A stretch of DNA of 42,853 nucleotides from Chitinophagaceae bacterium (GCA_014379345.1 JACMLY010000165.1:1-42853), one strand, 5' to 3'; numbered from the stretch's first letter, positions 32,792 to 41,142 are shown. Translations and numbers: made by a program. The notes: generated from the letters alone by a model not told the origin.

Positions 32792-34096
32792 ATGCATTCG
32801 TTTGAAGTAAAGGGCGGGCATAAATTACAGGGAGAAATTGTTCCGCAGGGTGCAAAGAATGAGGCCTTGCAGATCATCAGTGCAGTATTGCTTACCCCTG
32901 AAAAAATAACTATTACCAATATTCCTGATATTATTGATGTGAATTTGCTCATTGAACTGTTGGCCGATATGGGGGTGAAGGTTGAGAGACTGAAAAGAGA
33001 CACATGTAGCTTCCAGGCTGATGATGTTGATATGGATTTTTTAAATAGCGAAGATTTTAGAAAAAAAAGCGGGCGGCTACGCGGAAGTGTTATGACTGCA
33101 GGCCCTATGCTTGCCAGATATAAAAAAGCTTTTATCCCTAAGCCGGGTGGTGATAAAATAGGCCGGAGAAGACTTGATACGCATATAGTCGGCTTCGAAA
33201 AATTAGGAGCTGCCTTTACCTATCATTCCGAGGATGGCTTTTTTCACCTGGAAGCTTCACAATTGAAAGGGACCGATTTACTGTTGGATGAGCCTTCCGT
33301 AACAGGAACGGCAAATATTGTTATGGCCGCCACCATGGCCAAAGGCAGAACCACGATCTATAATGCAGCCTGCGAACCTTACCTGCAGCAACTCTGTAAA
33401 ATGCTGAACAGGATGGGCGCCCGGATCAGTGGTATCAGCAGCAATCTCCTAACGATCGAAGGAGTAAACTACCTCGGTGGAACGGATCATCGCCTGCTAC
33501 CCGATATGATTGAAGTGGGATCTTTTATTGGACTGGCAGCGATGACGCGGAGTGATATTATTATTAAGGACGTGAGTATTCAAAACCTCGGTATTATTCC
33601 CGATAAATTCAGGCAGTTGGGCATTGAAATGAATTTTGTAGGGGATGATATACATATTCCCGAACAAGATGTGTATGAGGTACAAAATTTTTTAGATGGC
33701 TCGGTTCTCACCATTTATGATAATCCCTGGCCCGGCTTTACGCCCGACCTGTTAAGTATCATACTGGTAGTAGCTACGCAGGCACGCGGCAGTGTACTGG
33801 TACATCAGAAAATGTTTGAAAGCCGCTTATTTTTTGTAGATAAACTGATCGATATGGGCGCGCAGATCATTCTATGTGATCCCCACCGGGCAGCTGTGAT
33901 CGGATTGGCAAGGCAACAAAACCTGCGGGGCATTACCATGAGCAGCCCCGATATCCGTGCGGGTGTAGCTTTGCTGATAGCAGCATTGAGCGCTGAGGGA
34001 AAAAGTACCATTCAAAATATTGAACAAATAGACCGGGGATACCAGAATATTGATGAGCGATTAAGAAAACTGGGCGCAGATATTAAAAGGATTTGA
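32792..34096 (+). CDS. murA: UDP-N-acetylglucosamine 1-carboxyvinyltransferase
   Basis: 434 residues. It transfers enolpyruvate to UDP-GlcNAc, the first committed step of peptidoglycan synthesis. The K-N pair is in QGAKNEALQ, and the inverse alpha-beta barrel repeats and the C-terminal DIRAGVALLIAAL block are present. In the active-site loop the residue that is Cys115 in E. coli is Asp121 here (PGGDKIGRRRLDTH). Asp at this place is known from naturally fosfomycin-insensitive MurA enzymes such as that of Mycobacterium. The gene is between DUF4290 and gmk, with a terminator-like hairpin upstream. Confidence 0.94.
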   Translation: MHSFEVKGGHKLQGEIVPQGAKNEALQIISAVLLTPEKITITNIPDIIDVNLLIELLADMGVKVERLKRDTCSFQADDVDMDFLNSEDFRKKSGRLRGSVMTAGPMLARYKKAFIPKPGGDKIGRRRLDTHIVGFEKLGAAFTYHSEDGFFHLEASQLKGTDLLLDEPSVTGTANIVMAATMAKGRTTIYNAACEPYLQQLCKMLNRMGARISGISSNLLTIEGVNYLGGTDHRLLPDMIEVGSFIGLAAMTRSDIIIKDVSIQNLGIIPDKFRQLGIEMNFVGDDIHIPEQDVYEVQNFLDGSVLTIYDNPWPGFTPDLLSIILVVATQARGSVLVHQKMFESRLFFVDKLIDMGAQIILCDPHRAAVIGLARQQNLRGITMSSPDIRAGVALLIAALSAEGKSTIQNIEQIDRGYQNIDERLRKLGADIKRI

Positions 34097-34100
34097 ATAT

Positions 34101-34135
34101 GTGAGATGTACGAAGTACGAAGTAGGAGGTAGATT
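34101..34135 (+). repeat. Mixed heptad-word array after murA
   Basis: Five consecutive words start four bases after the murA stop: GTGAGAT, then GTACGAA twice, then GTAGGAG and GTAGATT. It joins word types that dominate separate loci elsewhere. No opposing arm is seen. Confidence 0.75.
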
Positions 34136-34226
34136 TAAGATGGGGGCGGCACAGAAAATATCGTTTTATTTTGTATCAGTTACTTATGGATTTTCGTCTC
34201 ACGAATAATCAGATCAATTCAATTGC

Positions 34227-34823
34227 ATGACCGAAGCCAATCAGAAGATCGTTATAATCACAGCTCCTTCAGGATCGGGTAAAACATCTATTACAAGACA
34301 TTTATTAAAAACATTTCACCAGCTGGTTTTCTCTGTTTCAGCGGCTACCCGTTCGGCCCGCAACAATGAGCAAAATGGAATTGATTATTATTTTATATCA
34401 GAAGAAGACTTTCAGCAAAAGATCCAGAACGACGAATTTGTTGAATGGGAAATGGTTTATGAGGGGAAATATTACGGAACACTTAAATCGGAACTCAGGA
34501 AGATATGGGAACAGGAACAAATTCCTGTTCTTGATATCGATGTCAAAGGAGCTATCCATGTACAGGAACAATTCCCAAAAACAACCCTGTCAATTTTTAT
34601 CGAACCCCCTTCTATACCTGAATTGAAACGACGCCTGGATTCGAGGGGAACGGAAACCACCGAATCCTTACAGGCAAGGATCAATAAGGCCGCCTACGAA
34701 TTGTCGTTCAAATATTCTTTCAGCAATACCATTGTTAACGACAATCTTCATGAAGCCCAACAGCAGGCCGAAAGAATTATCAGGGATTTTATCGCGTCGC
34801 CGGCAAAGACAATCGGGGCATAG
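34227..34823 (+). CDS. gmk: Guanylate kinase
   Basis: 198 residues. It makes GDP from GMP and ATP. The P-loop is APSGSGKTS near the N-terminus. The GMP-binding residues are in SVSAATRSARNNEQNGIDYYF, given here in part, and in EFVEWEMVYEGKYYGT. The lid region RRLDSRGTETTESLQAR and the length are standard. ATG 34227 fits. The CorC-type gene starts 39 bases downstream. TTTTATTTTGTATC about 50 bases upstream is a poor match to a -7 box. Confidence 0.94.
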   Translation: MTEANQKIVIITAPSGSGKTSITRHLLKTFHQLVFSVSAATRSARNNEQNGIDYYFISEEDFQQKIQNDEFVEWEMVYEGKYYGTLKSELRKIWEQEQIPVLDIDVKGAIHVQEQFPKTTLSIFIEPPSIPELKRRLDSRGTETTESLQARINKAAYELSFKYSFSNTIVNDNLHEAQQQAERIIRDFIASPAKTIGA

Positions 34824-34862
34824 CGATATAATCACTGTTTATTTTTCTACATTCGTTGTTCT

Positions 34863-36131
34863 ATGAGTTTGATCATTTCCATTTTTATTGGCGTTGCCGT
34901 TTTGTTCATTGCTTTTTTTGCCGGCATTGAAGTTGCTTTTGCAACCGCCAATCGTTTAAGCATAGAGTTGAAAAAAAAACAGGGGTTTGCCAGCGGCATA
35001 CTTTTGTCGCGGTTATTGGATGAGCCTTCCCGTTTTATAGGGACCGTTATTGTAGGATTTAATTTCTTCCTTGTTGTTTTTGTATTGCTGGTAAGTACGT
35101 TCTGGAATATCTTACTCAACCGCTGGGAGGTGACCAGCTCGCTGATCGTTCCGCTTCGCCTGGTACTTGAGATTTTATTATCCATGCTGGTGGTGATCGT
35201 ATTCTGCGATTTTATACCCAAAGCAATATTCCGGGCAAAGAGCGATGCACTGTTGTCTTTTTCGGCACGCAGTGGCCTGCTGGGCATGTTTCATGATCTG
35301 TTTTATCCTGTTGCCTCTGCCTTTGTAAAAATTTCAGGCTGGATATTGAAGATTATTTTCGATATGCGGGTTGATAAGAAAAAGGAACCTTTTTCCCGGG
35401 CAGATCTTGAACATTTTTTTCAGCAAACACGGGAATATCATGATGAAAACCAGGATGTAAATACCGAGTTATTCGAAGCTGCTCTATCGCTTCATAAAGT
35501 AAAGGTTCGCGAATGCCTGGTACCCAGGAAGGAAATTGAAGCCGTTGACCTGAATACAACCATTGAAGAAGTAAGAAGAAAATTGGTAGACACCAGACTT
35601 AGCAAACTGGTGGTTTATGATGGAAATATAGATCATATCGTAGGCTATATACACCAGTTGGATCTTTTTAAAAAACCCGCCCTTGTAAAGAATATCCTGT
35701 TGCCAATCCCTGCGATCCCTGAAAGTATGAGTGCTACAGACCTGATCAGCAAGTTTACCCGCGAACAAAAAAGCATTGCCTGGGTAGTGGACGAATTTGG
35801 TGGTACGTCGGGAATTGTTACAATGGAGGATATATTAGAAGAGATCTTTGGCGAGATCAAAGACGAATATGATGTGGAAGAATTTGAGGAGAAAAAGATC
35901 TCTGATGATGAATACATCTTATCCGGAAGGCTGGAACTGGACTATTTGCGGGAAAAATATGGATTTGAGTTTGAAGAAAATACTTCAGAAACTTTATCTG
36001 GTTTTATTATCCATCAATATGAAAAAATCCCCAAATTAAAAGAACGCATTATTATTGGGGATTATGAATTTGACATCCTCCATGTAAGTGATACCCGCAT
36101 AGAAATGGTGCGGATTAAAATATTGAAATAG
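34863..36131 (+). CDS. CNNM/CorC-HlyC-type membrane protein
   Basis: 422 residues with three domains. An N-terminal DUF21/CNNM transmembrane part spans residues 1-150, with helices at about 3-23, 57-79 and 94-116. A CBS pair follows at about 205-330 (VPRKEIEAVDLNTTIEEV, WVVDEFGGTSGIVTMEDI). A CorC/HlyC C-terminal domain at 345-422 ends RIEMVRIKILK. This family is linked to magnesium or divalent cation transport; the hemolysin name is historical. GldE of gliding bacteria has the same build, but the ssb-mutY neighbourhood I associate with gldE is absent here, so I do not use that symbol. Confidence 0.86.
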   Translation: MSLIISIFIGVAVLFIAFFAGIEVAFATANRLSIELKKKQGFASGILLSRLLDEPSRFIGTVIVGFNFFLVVFVLLVSTFWNILLNRWEVTSSLIVPLRLVLEILLSMLVVIVFCDFIPKAIFRAKSDALLSFSARSGLLGMFHDLFYPVASAFVKISGWILKIIFDMRVDKKKEPFSRADLEHFFQQTREYHDENQDVNTELFEAALSLHKVKVRECLVPRKEIEAVDLNTTIEEVRRKLVDTRLSKLVVYDGNIDHIVGYIHQLDLFKKPALVKNILLPIPAIPESMSATDLISKFTREQKSIAWVVDEFGGTSGIVTMEDILEEIFGEIKDEYDVEEFEEKKISDDEYILSGRLELDYLREKYGFEFEENTSETLSGFIIHQYEKIPKLKERIIIGDYEFDILHVSDTRIEMVRIKILK

Positions 36132-36264
36132 TGAGTGGTGAATGGTGAGTGGTCAGTAGTGAATGCATAATGGTAAATGGTTATAACACGCGGGGAGAAG
36201 GGTCAAATCATGGCAATCGGACATTAAATCATTGACCACTTACCACTGACCACTCACCACTCAC
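36131..36264. repeat. Heptad-word inverted repeat between CorC-type gene and tatC
   Basis: The left arm at 36131-36179 has seven words (GTGAGTG, GTGAATG, GTCAGTA, GTAAATG types), and its first G is the last base of the TAG stop. The right arm at 36230-36264 has five complementary words ending in two CACTCAC. The loop is about 50 bases. The right arm ends 12 bases before the tatC -7 box and covers its -33 position. Confidence 0.92.
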
Positions 36265-36275
36265 CCAAATACCCT

Positions 36276-36283
36276 TAAATTTG
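36276..36283 (+). promoter_or_regulatory. -7 box upstream of tatC
   Basis: TAAATTTG matches TAnnTTTG exactly, 28 bases before ATG. The -33 position falls inside the heptad repeat and has no TTG. Confidence 0.5.
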
Positions 36284-36311
36284 CCCCTCCAAAGAAAACA
36301 ACGCACCAGTA

Positions 36312-37163
36312 ATGGCATTATCCTTTTTTAACAGACGCGGACAGGACAAAGAGATGACTTTTATAGACCATTTGGAGGAGTTGCGATGGCATATTCTCAG
36401 GTCTTTGCTTGCAATTATTGCTGCAGCCATTTTGATATTTGTATATATCGACTGGATATATGATCATGTAATTACCGGTCCCTTGCAAAAAGATTTTATC
36501 AGTTATATCGCCTTGTGCCAGTTCAGCCATTGGGCCCATATGGGCGACACATTGTGTTTGCCTCCCGCGAAAGTGGAATTACAGGCAATCACATTCGGCG
36601 CCCAGTTCATGTCGAGTATTAGTATTGCTTTTATGGGTGGCTTTATCGTGGCTTTCCCATATATTTTCTGGGAATTCTGGAAATTCGTAAAACCCGCTTT
36701 AACGCCCAAAGAATTAAAAAGTACCCGGGGAGCTATTTTCTGGGTTTCATTTTTCTTTTTTACGGGTGCTGCATTTGGTTATTTTTTGCTTGCACCATTC
36801 ACTTTTAGCTTTCTGGCCAATTTTCAACTCGGAAAATCGGGTATACTGGTCACCAAACCCACGCTGACCGACTATATTGAAAATCTGGTAAATCTAACGC
36901 TCGGCGCAGCCGTTTCTTTTCAATTGCCTGTGGTAGCCTATGTATTAACCCGTATTGGCATTATTACGCCTTCATTTCTGAAAACATACAGGAAATACGC
37001 CTATGTGGCCATTTTGGTTATAGCCGCTATCATTACTCCTTCACCAGACTGGATGAGCCAGATGATCGTGTGTGTACCACTAGTACTGCTATACGAATTA
37101 AGTATTGTCATCTCTAAACGTGTAATGAAGGACCGGGAAAGAAGGGATAAAGAATGGTCATAA
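36312..37163 (+). CDS. tatC: Sec-independent translocase subunit TatC
   Basis: 283 residues, with six membrane helices expected and visible hydrophobic segments at about 28-48, 95-118, 140-162, 190-212, 225-240 and 243-262. The family N-terminus MTFIDHLEELRWHILRSL recognises twin-arginine signal peptides. The FxxGxxFGYF-like segment (FFFTGAAFGYFLLAP) and the ITPSPDWMSQM loop are typical. It has an insert at residues 60-90 with two cysteines (CQFSHWAHMGDTLCLPP), common in Bacteroidota TatC. No tatA gene is nearby. It converges on pheS. Confidence 0.94.
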   Translation: MALSFFNRRGQDKEMTFIDHLEELRWHILRSLLAIIAAAILIFVYIDWIYDHVITGPLQKDFISYIALCQFSHWAHMGDTLCLPPAKVELQAITFGAQFMSSISIAFMGGFIVAFPYIFWEFWKFVKPALTPKELKSTRGAIFWVSFFFFTGAAFGYFLLAPFTFSFLANFQLGKSGILVTKPTLTDYIENLVNLTLGAAVSFQLPVVAYVLTRIGIITPSFLKTYRKYAYVAILVIAAIITPSPDWMSQMIVCVPLVLLYELSIVISKRVMKDRERRDKEWS

Positions 37164-37210
37164 TCTTCGAATGGCGGGAATGAAGGCCAATTAGAGACAG
37201 GGTTATCTTT

Positions 37211-37269
37211 CTTTGTGTATTAGTGCCTTCGTGGCAATTTTTTAGCCACCAAGGCACCAGGACACAAAG
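37211..37269. repeat. Octad-word hairpin between convergent tatC and pheS
   Basis: A 25-bp left arm at 37211-37235 (words CTTTGTGT, ATTAGTGC, CTTCGTGG) faces a 25-bp right arm at 37245-37269 with four or five mismatches, around an AT-rich nine-base loop. It may act as a bidirectional terminator for the two genes. Confidence 0.85.
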
Positions 37270-37296
37270 GAAACCACTAATAAGCTAAAAGGTTAT

Positions 37297-38328
37297 TTAA
37301 ATCGCAGAAGTAAATTGCCGTAAGAAACGCACATCATTCTCGCTGAACAAGCGGATATCCGTTATGCCGTATTTCAGCATGGCGGGTCTTTCAATACCCA
37401 TTCCAAATGCATAACCGGTATATTTAGCCGGATCTATATTGCAATTCTCCAGCACTTTAGGATGCACCATGCCACAGCCCAGAATTTCAAGCCATCCGGT
37501 ATGTTTGCATACCGCACAGCCCTTGCCCTTGCAAAGCTGGCAACTGATATCCATTTCTGCACTCGGTTCGGTGAACGGAAAATAGCTGGGGCGAAAGCGG
37601 ACCTTTACATCCCTTCCATACATTTCCTGAACAAAGTAATAAAGGGTCTGTTTAAGATCGGCAAAGGAAACATTTTCATCAATATATAATCCTTCCACCT
37701 GGTGAAAGAAACAATGCGACCGTGCACTGATTGTTTCGTTGCGGTATACCCGGCCAGGACAAATAATACGGATCGGTAAAACACCTTTCTCCATTTCACG
37801 GATCTGTACATTGCTGGTATGTGTACGCAATAGCCAGTCGGGGTTTTGGTGAATATAAAAAGTGTCCTGCATATCACGGGCAGGATGATTTTCCAGGATA
37901 TTCAAAGCCGTAAAGTTGTGCCAGTCGTCTTCGATCTCTGATCCCTCTGCAACCGCAAACCCGAGGCGGTTGAACACCTGAATGATCCGGTTTCGCATCA
38001 GGCTAATAGGATGACGGCTGCCCAACGGCAACGGATCGCCTGGCAATGTCAGGTCTCTCGTGTCAATCGTAACGGATACATTTTTGTCAAGCTGCTGCTT
38101 CCAGTTTTCGTACATGGTTTCTGCCAACTGTTTGAAATCGTTCAACACCTGGCCGAATTCCTTTTTCTTATCGGCCGGAACATTTTTCATTTCGGTGAAT
38201 AAATTCTTCACTATTCCTTTCGTACCCAGGAATCTGATGCGGAATGCTTCCAGGGATTCAGCACCATTTGGGGTAAGATTCTCCATTTCCCGCTTATAAT
38301 TTTGTATCTGCTCTAACAGTGGTTCCAT
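37297..38328 (-). CDS. pheS: Phenylalanine--tRNA ligase alpha subunit
   Basis: 343 residues from ATG 38328 (MEPLLEQIQNYKREMENL), the usual coiled-coil N-terminus. The frame runs on to 38514, but that part crosses a promoter box and an inverted repeat. Class II motifs are present: GSRHPISLMRNRI, RTHTSNVQIREM, FRPSYFPFTEPSAEMDI and GMGIERPAMLKYGI. It charges tRNA-Phe as an alpha2-beta2 enzyme; pheT is not in this window. A TATATTTG -7 box ends four bases before ATG. Confidence 0.95.
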   Translation of the reverse strand: MEPLLEQIQNYKREMENLTPNGAESLEAFRIRFLGTKGIVKNLFTEMKNVPADKKKEFGQVLNDFKQLAETMYENWKQQLDKNVSVTIDTRDLTLPGDPLPLGSRHPISLMRNRIIQVFNRLGFAVAEGSEIEDDWHNFTALNILENHPARDMQDTFYIHQNPDWLLRTHTSNVQIREMEKGVLPIRIICPGRVYRNETISARSHCFFHQVEGLYIDENVSFADLKQTLYYFVQEMYGRDVKVRFRPSYFPFTEPSAEMDISCQLCKGKGCAVCKHTGWLEILGCGMVHPKVLENCNIDPAKYTGYAFGMGIERPAMLKYGITDIRLFSENDVRFLRQFTSAI

Positions 38329-38332
38329 GCCG

Positions 38333-38340
38333 CAAATATA
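38333..38340 (-). promoter_or_regulatory. -7 box directly before pheS
   Basis: TATATTTG on the minus strand matches TAnnTTTG exactly and ends four bases before the pheS ATG, as at murI and DUF4290. This supports a leaderless message and the start at 38328. Confidence 0.5.
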
Positions 38341-38407
38341 AGAAGAAGAGGGCATGGGATGGATCGTTGAGTAATTTGAAAATGATGAAGTGCGGCGAAC
38401 CGTGCGG

Positions 38408-38520
38408 CTCTGTGCCTGCCTCCTGTTCTCCGCTGTGGCTAAAAAACCTCTTGCATTGGCTGAGGCCTTATGTTCAAGACCAAAGTTAACCACAGAGGCG
38501 AAGGAGGCATGCACGGAGGG
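38408..38520. repeat. Long inverted repeat of the octad family
   Basis: The left arm at 38408-38442 and the right arm at 38486-38520 are complementary with several mismatches and one gap. Words include CTCTGTGC and CTGCCTCC, and the left arm ends GTGGCTAA, like the other octad hairpins. The loop is 43 bases, longer than the others. Confidence 0.7.
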
Positions 38521-38564
38521 GCCCAGAGAATATGTATATGGATTTCTACTCCAACTCTACTCCT

Positions 38565-38598
38565 GTATTCTGAATTCTGTATTCTGTATTCTTTCTTC
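38565..38598 (+). repeat. Heptad-word array before the arginase-fold gene
   Basis: GTATTCT occurs three times with one GAATTCT over 38565-38592, then a degenerate TTCTTCT-like unit. It ends about 12 bases before the ATG at 38611 and so covers the promoter and leader position. Confidence 0.72.
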
Positions 38599-38610
38599 TA
38601 AATTGCAACC

Positions 38611-39747
38611 ATGTCAGATACCTTAAATATTGCCGACTTTTTACATCCGATAAATCTTTTCGAACTATCCGGCGACCAGGAATTTAAAGACGGCCAGATA
38701 GGTAAAATGGTGTTGGCTTATGAGCATTCATTTCCCGACCTGAGCAGGGCAGATATTGTAATTGTAGGATGTGGGGAAGAACGCGGAAATAGTTTAGTGG
38801 CTGAGACCACCTCTGCACCTGACAATATCAGGGAGCAATTGTATTTCCTGTACTACTGGCATCCGGATATACAACTGGCAGATGTCGGAAATATAAAAGC
38901 AGGCGCATCACTCTCAGATACATACGCAGCGTTGAAAACAGTCATCAGGGCATTGACCGACCTGGGTAAAACAGTACTGATAATCGGGGGCGGCCATGAT
39001 CTCACGCTGGCACAATATTATGCCTGCGTTGATGCTAAAAAAATTATTGAAGGAACCTGCATTGATGCACTGATCAATATCGATATCAATTCAATATTGC
39101 GTTCACAAAGTTTTTTGATGGAAGTTTTGACCGGCGAGCCCAATTTTATGAGTCATTACAATCATATCGGCTTTCAAAGCTATTTTGTACATCCGCGAAT
39201 GCTCGAAACGATGGATAAGCTGCGTTTCGACTGTTACCGTGTTGGAAAGGCAAAAGAAAATATTGAGGAAATGGAACCTGTTATACGTAACTCATCGATC
39301 GTGAGTTTTGATATTGCAGCCATCGCGAATTCATACGCCCCTTCCAACGAGCTCTCGCCAAACGGTTTCAGTGGAGAAGAGGCATGCGCATTAATGCGGT
39401 TTGCCGGATTAAGCAGTATCACAAATTCGATTGGGATTTACGGGTATGATCCGGCGAAAGACAAGGGCTCAATTACAGCGAAACAGATCAGCCAGATGAT
39501 CTGGTATCTGCTGGATGGGAAAAGCCGCGGAAAGAAAGAAGCCCGTATTGAAGACAGGGATGCTTTTAATGAGTTTCATGTATCTTTTGCAGAAGTGAGC
39601 ACTACATTTTTACAAAGTAAAAAAACAGGACGTTGGTGGATGCAATTGCCCGATAAAAAATTCATCGCCTGTTCACATAAAGATTATTTACTCGCGGGCA
39701 GCAATGAAATCCCGGAACGTTGGTTAAGAACACAGGAAAGGAATTAA
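38611..39747 (+). CDS. Arginase/formiminoglutamase-fold protein with incomplete metal site
   Basis: 378 residues of the ureohydrolase fold. The first signature is intact (LIIGGGHDLTLAQ, H129). The second, normally DAHxD, reads DINSI: D158 is kept, His is N160 and Asp is I162. The third, normally SFDxD, reads SFDIA: D234 is kept and the second Asp is A236. Three of the six manganese ligands are thus replaced. Blocks such as NGFSGEEACALMRFAGL resemble Bacteroidota proteins often named formimidoylglutamase. The protein may be a pseudoenzyme or bind metal differently. The PBP4-like gene starts 24 bases downstream. No hut genes are nearby. Confidence 0.75.
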   Translation: MSDTLNIADFLHPINLFELSGDQEFKDGQIGKMVLAYEHSFPDLSRADIVIVGCGEERGNSLVAETTSAPDNIREQLYFLYYWHPDIQLADVGNIKAGASLSDTYAALKTVIRALTDLGKTVLIIGGGHDLTLAQYYACVDAKKIIEGTCIDALINIDINSILRSQSFLMEVLTGEPNFMSHYNHIGFQSYFVHPRMLETMDKLRFDCYRVGKAKENIEEMEPVIRNSSIVSFDIAAIANSYAPSNELSPNGFSGEEACALMRFAGLSSITNSIGIYGYDPAKDKGSITAKQISQMIWYLLDGKSRGKKEARIEDRDAFNEFHVSFAEVSTTFLQSKKTGRWWMQLPDKKFIACSHKDYLLAGSNEIPERWLRTQERN

Positions 39748-39771
39748 GCGATCATTAAATCTAGTAAGGTA

Positions 39772-41142
39772 ATGGATACAAAAAAAATACCGGCGTTAAT
39801 ATGCCTTTTCGTATGTATTATATTTTTTATTTCCTGTTCCGTTCAACAACAGATTGGTAAAAAAGCGACAGCCGATTTCATTAATAATGCCAATCTTATT
39901 AATGCCCATATAGGAATCAGTATTTACGAGCCCGCTTCCAACCAATTTCTGTACAACTATCAGAGCGAAAAATATTTTGTACCTGCCTCCAATACAAAAA
40001 TCTTCAGCTGTTATGCCGGATTAAAAAACCTCGGAGATAGCCTGCCTGGCATCCGTTATACGGAAGATGATACAGCTATTTATCTTTTTCCAACAGGCGA
40101 TCCCAGTTTACTACATAAGGATTTTCGCCATCACCCCGTCATTGATTTTCTGCAACGCACTAAAAAATCCATCTACATCACCGATCAGTTTTGGAAATCG
40201 CAGGCATTGGGGAGCGGATGGGCATGGAACGACTACAATGAATCATATATGGTGGAGCGCAGTCCCTTGCCGATGTACGGTAACCTGATCCGGTGGATAC
40301 AGGAAAGGACTGCCGATGAAAATAAAGATTCAATGGCATTTGATCAGTCGCTATCAATCTATTCCTTGCCGGAAGTAAACTGGAAAGTAAGGTTCAATAC
40401 AGATCTTTCGCGGAAAAGTTTTTTCGTTCAGCGGGGTAAAAACGAAAATACGTATGAGATCACTGAGGGTTCAGAAAAGAAAAAGGAGGTGGAAATTCCT
40501 TTTGTCACCAACGGCTTACAAGCCGCCGTGGAACTATTTAAAGACACCATTTACAAAGACGTAATGATAACCTCACTGCCTGCCTTAAACAACCATAGCA
40601 TTAATAAGAATTCTGCGCGTACTATTTCATCCCAACCAACTGATACGATATTAAAACTCATGATGCACCGGAGCGATAATTTTTTTGCCGAACAGGTCCT
40701 GTTAATGGCTTCGAATGAAAAACTGGGTATTATGGACGATGACTCCATGATCAACTACCTGCTAAAGAACGATTTAAATGATCTTCCCCAAAAACCAAGA
40801 TGGGTCGATGGAAGTGGATTAAGCAGGTATAATTTATTTACCCCACGAAATTTTGTTGCCATACTCAATAAAATGAAGCAGGAGTTTCCCCTTGAAAGAA
40901 TAAAAACCATCTTCCCCACTGTCGGGGAAGGAACCCTGACCAGTTATCCCAGGACCGATAGCGGATATATTTTTGCAAAAACGGGCACTTTATCCGGAGT
41001 AGTGGCTCTGAGCGGTTTCCTATACACCCGGAAAAACAGGCTCCTCATTTTTTCCATTCTTGTCAATAACCACAGAACCACGGCTACACAGATTCGAAAA
41101 AATATCCAGGCATTTTTATATTTTGTTCGAAATAAATATTAA
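39772..41142 (+). CDS. D-alanyl-D-alanine carboxypeptidase/endopeptidase (PBP4 type, S13)
   Basis: 456 residues with a lipoprotein-like signal (FISCS). It should cut peptidoglycan stem peptides or cross-bridges in the periplasm. The three active-site motifs are S73-N-T-K76, S301-D-N303 and K403-T-G405. The insert between the first two motifs is what separates S13 enzymes from smaller PBPs. The end, LLIFSILVNNHRTTATQIRKNIQAFL, given here as the C-terminal block, is typical. It lies close behind the arginase-fold gene and is probably cotranscribed with it. Confidence 0.9.
   Translation: MDTKKIPALICLFVCIIFFISCSVQQQIGKKATADFINNANLINAHIGISIYEPASNQFLYNYQSEKYFVPASNTKIFSCYAGLKNLGDSLPGIRYTEDDTAIYLFPTGDPSLLHKDFRHHPVIDFLQRTKKSIYITDQFWKSQALGSGWAWNDYNESYMVERSPLPMYGNLIRWIQERTADENKDSMAFDQSLSIYSLPEVNWKVRFNTDLSRKSFFVQRGKNENTYEITEGSEKKKEVEIPFVTNGLQAAVELFKDTIYKDVMITSLPALNNHSINKNSARTISSQPTDTILKLMMHRSDNFFAEQVLLMASNEKLGIMDDDSMINYLLKNDLNDLPQKPRWVDGSGLSRYNLFTPRNFVAILNKMKQEFPLERIKTIFPTVGEGTLTSYPRTDSGYIFAKTGTLSGVVALSGFLYTRKNRLLIFSILVNNHRTTATQIRKNIQAFLYFVRNKY

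Noticed and set aside
34863..36131. Naming this gene gldE
   Set aside because: The domain order is that of GldE but is shared by many CorC/HlyC proteins, and the usual gldE neighbours are absent.
38329..38514. 62-residue N-terminal extension of PheS
   Set aside because: It crosses a -7 promoter box and the 38408-38520 inverted repeat, and PheS normally begins at the coiled coil that starts at 38328.
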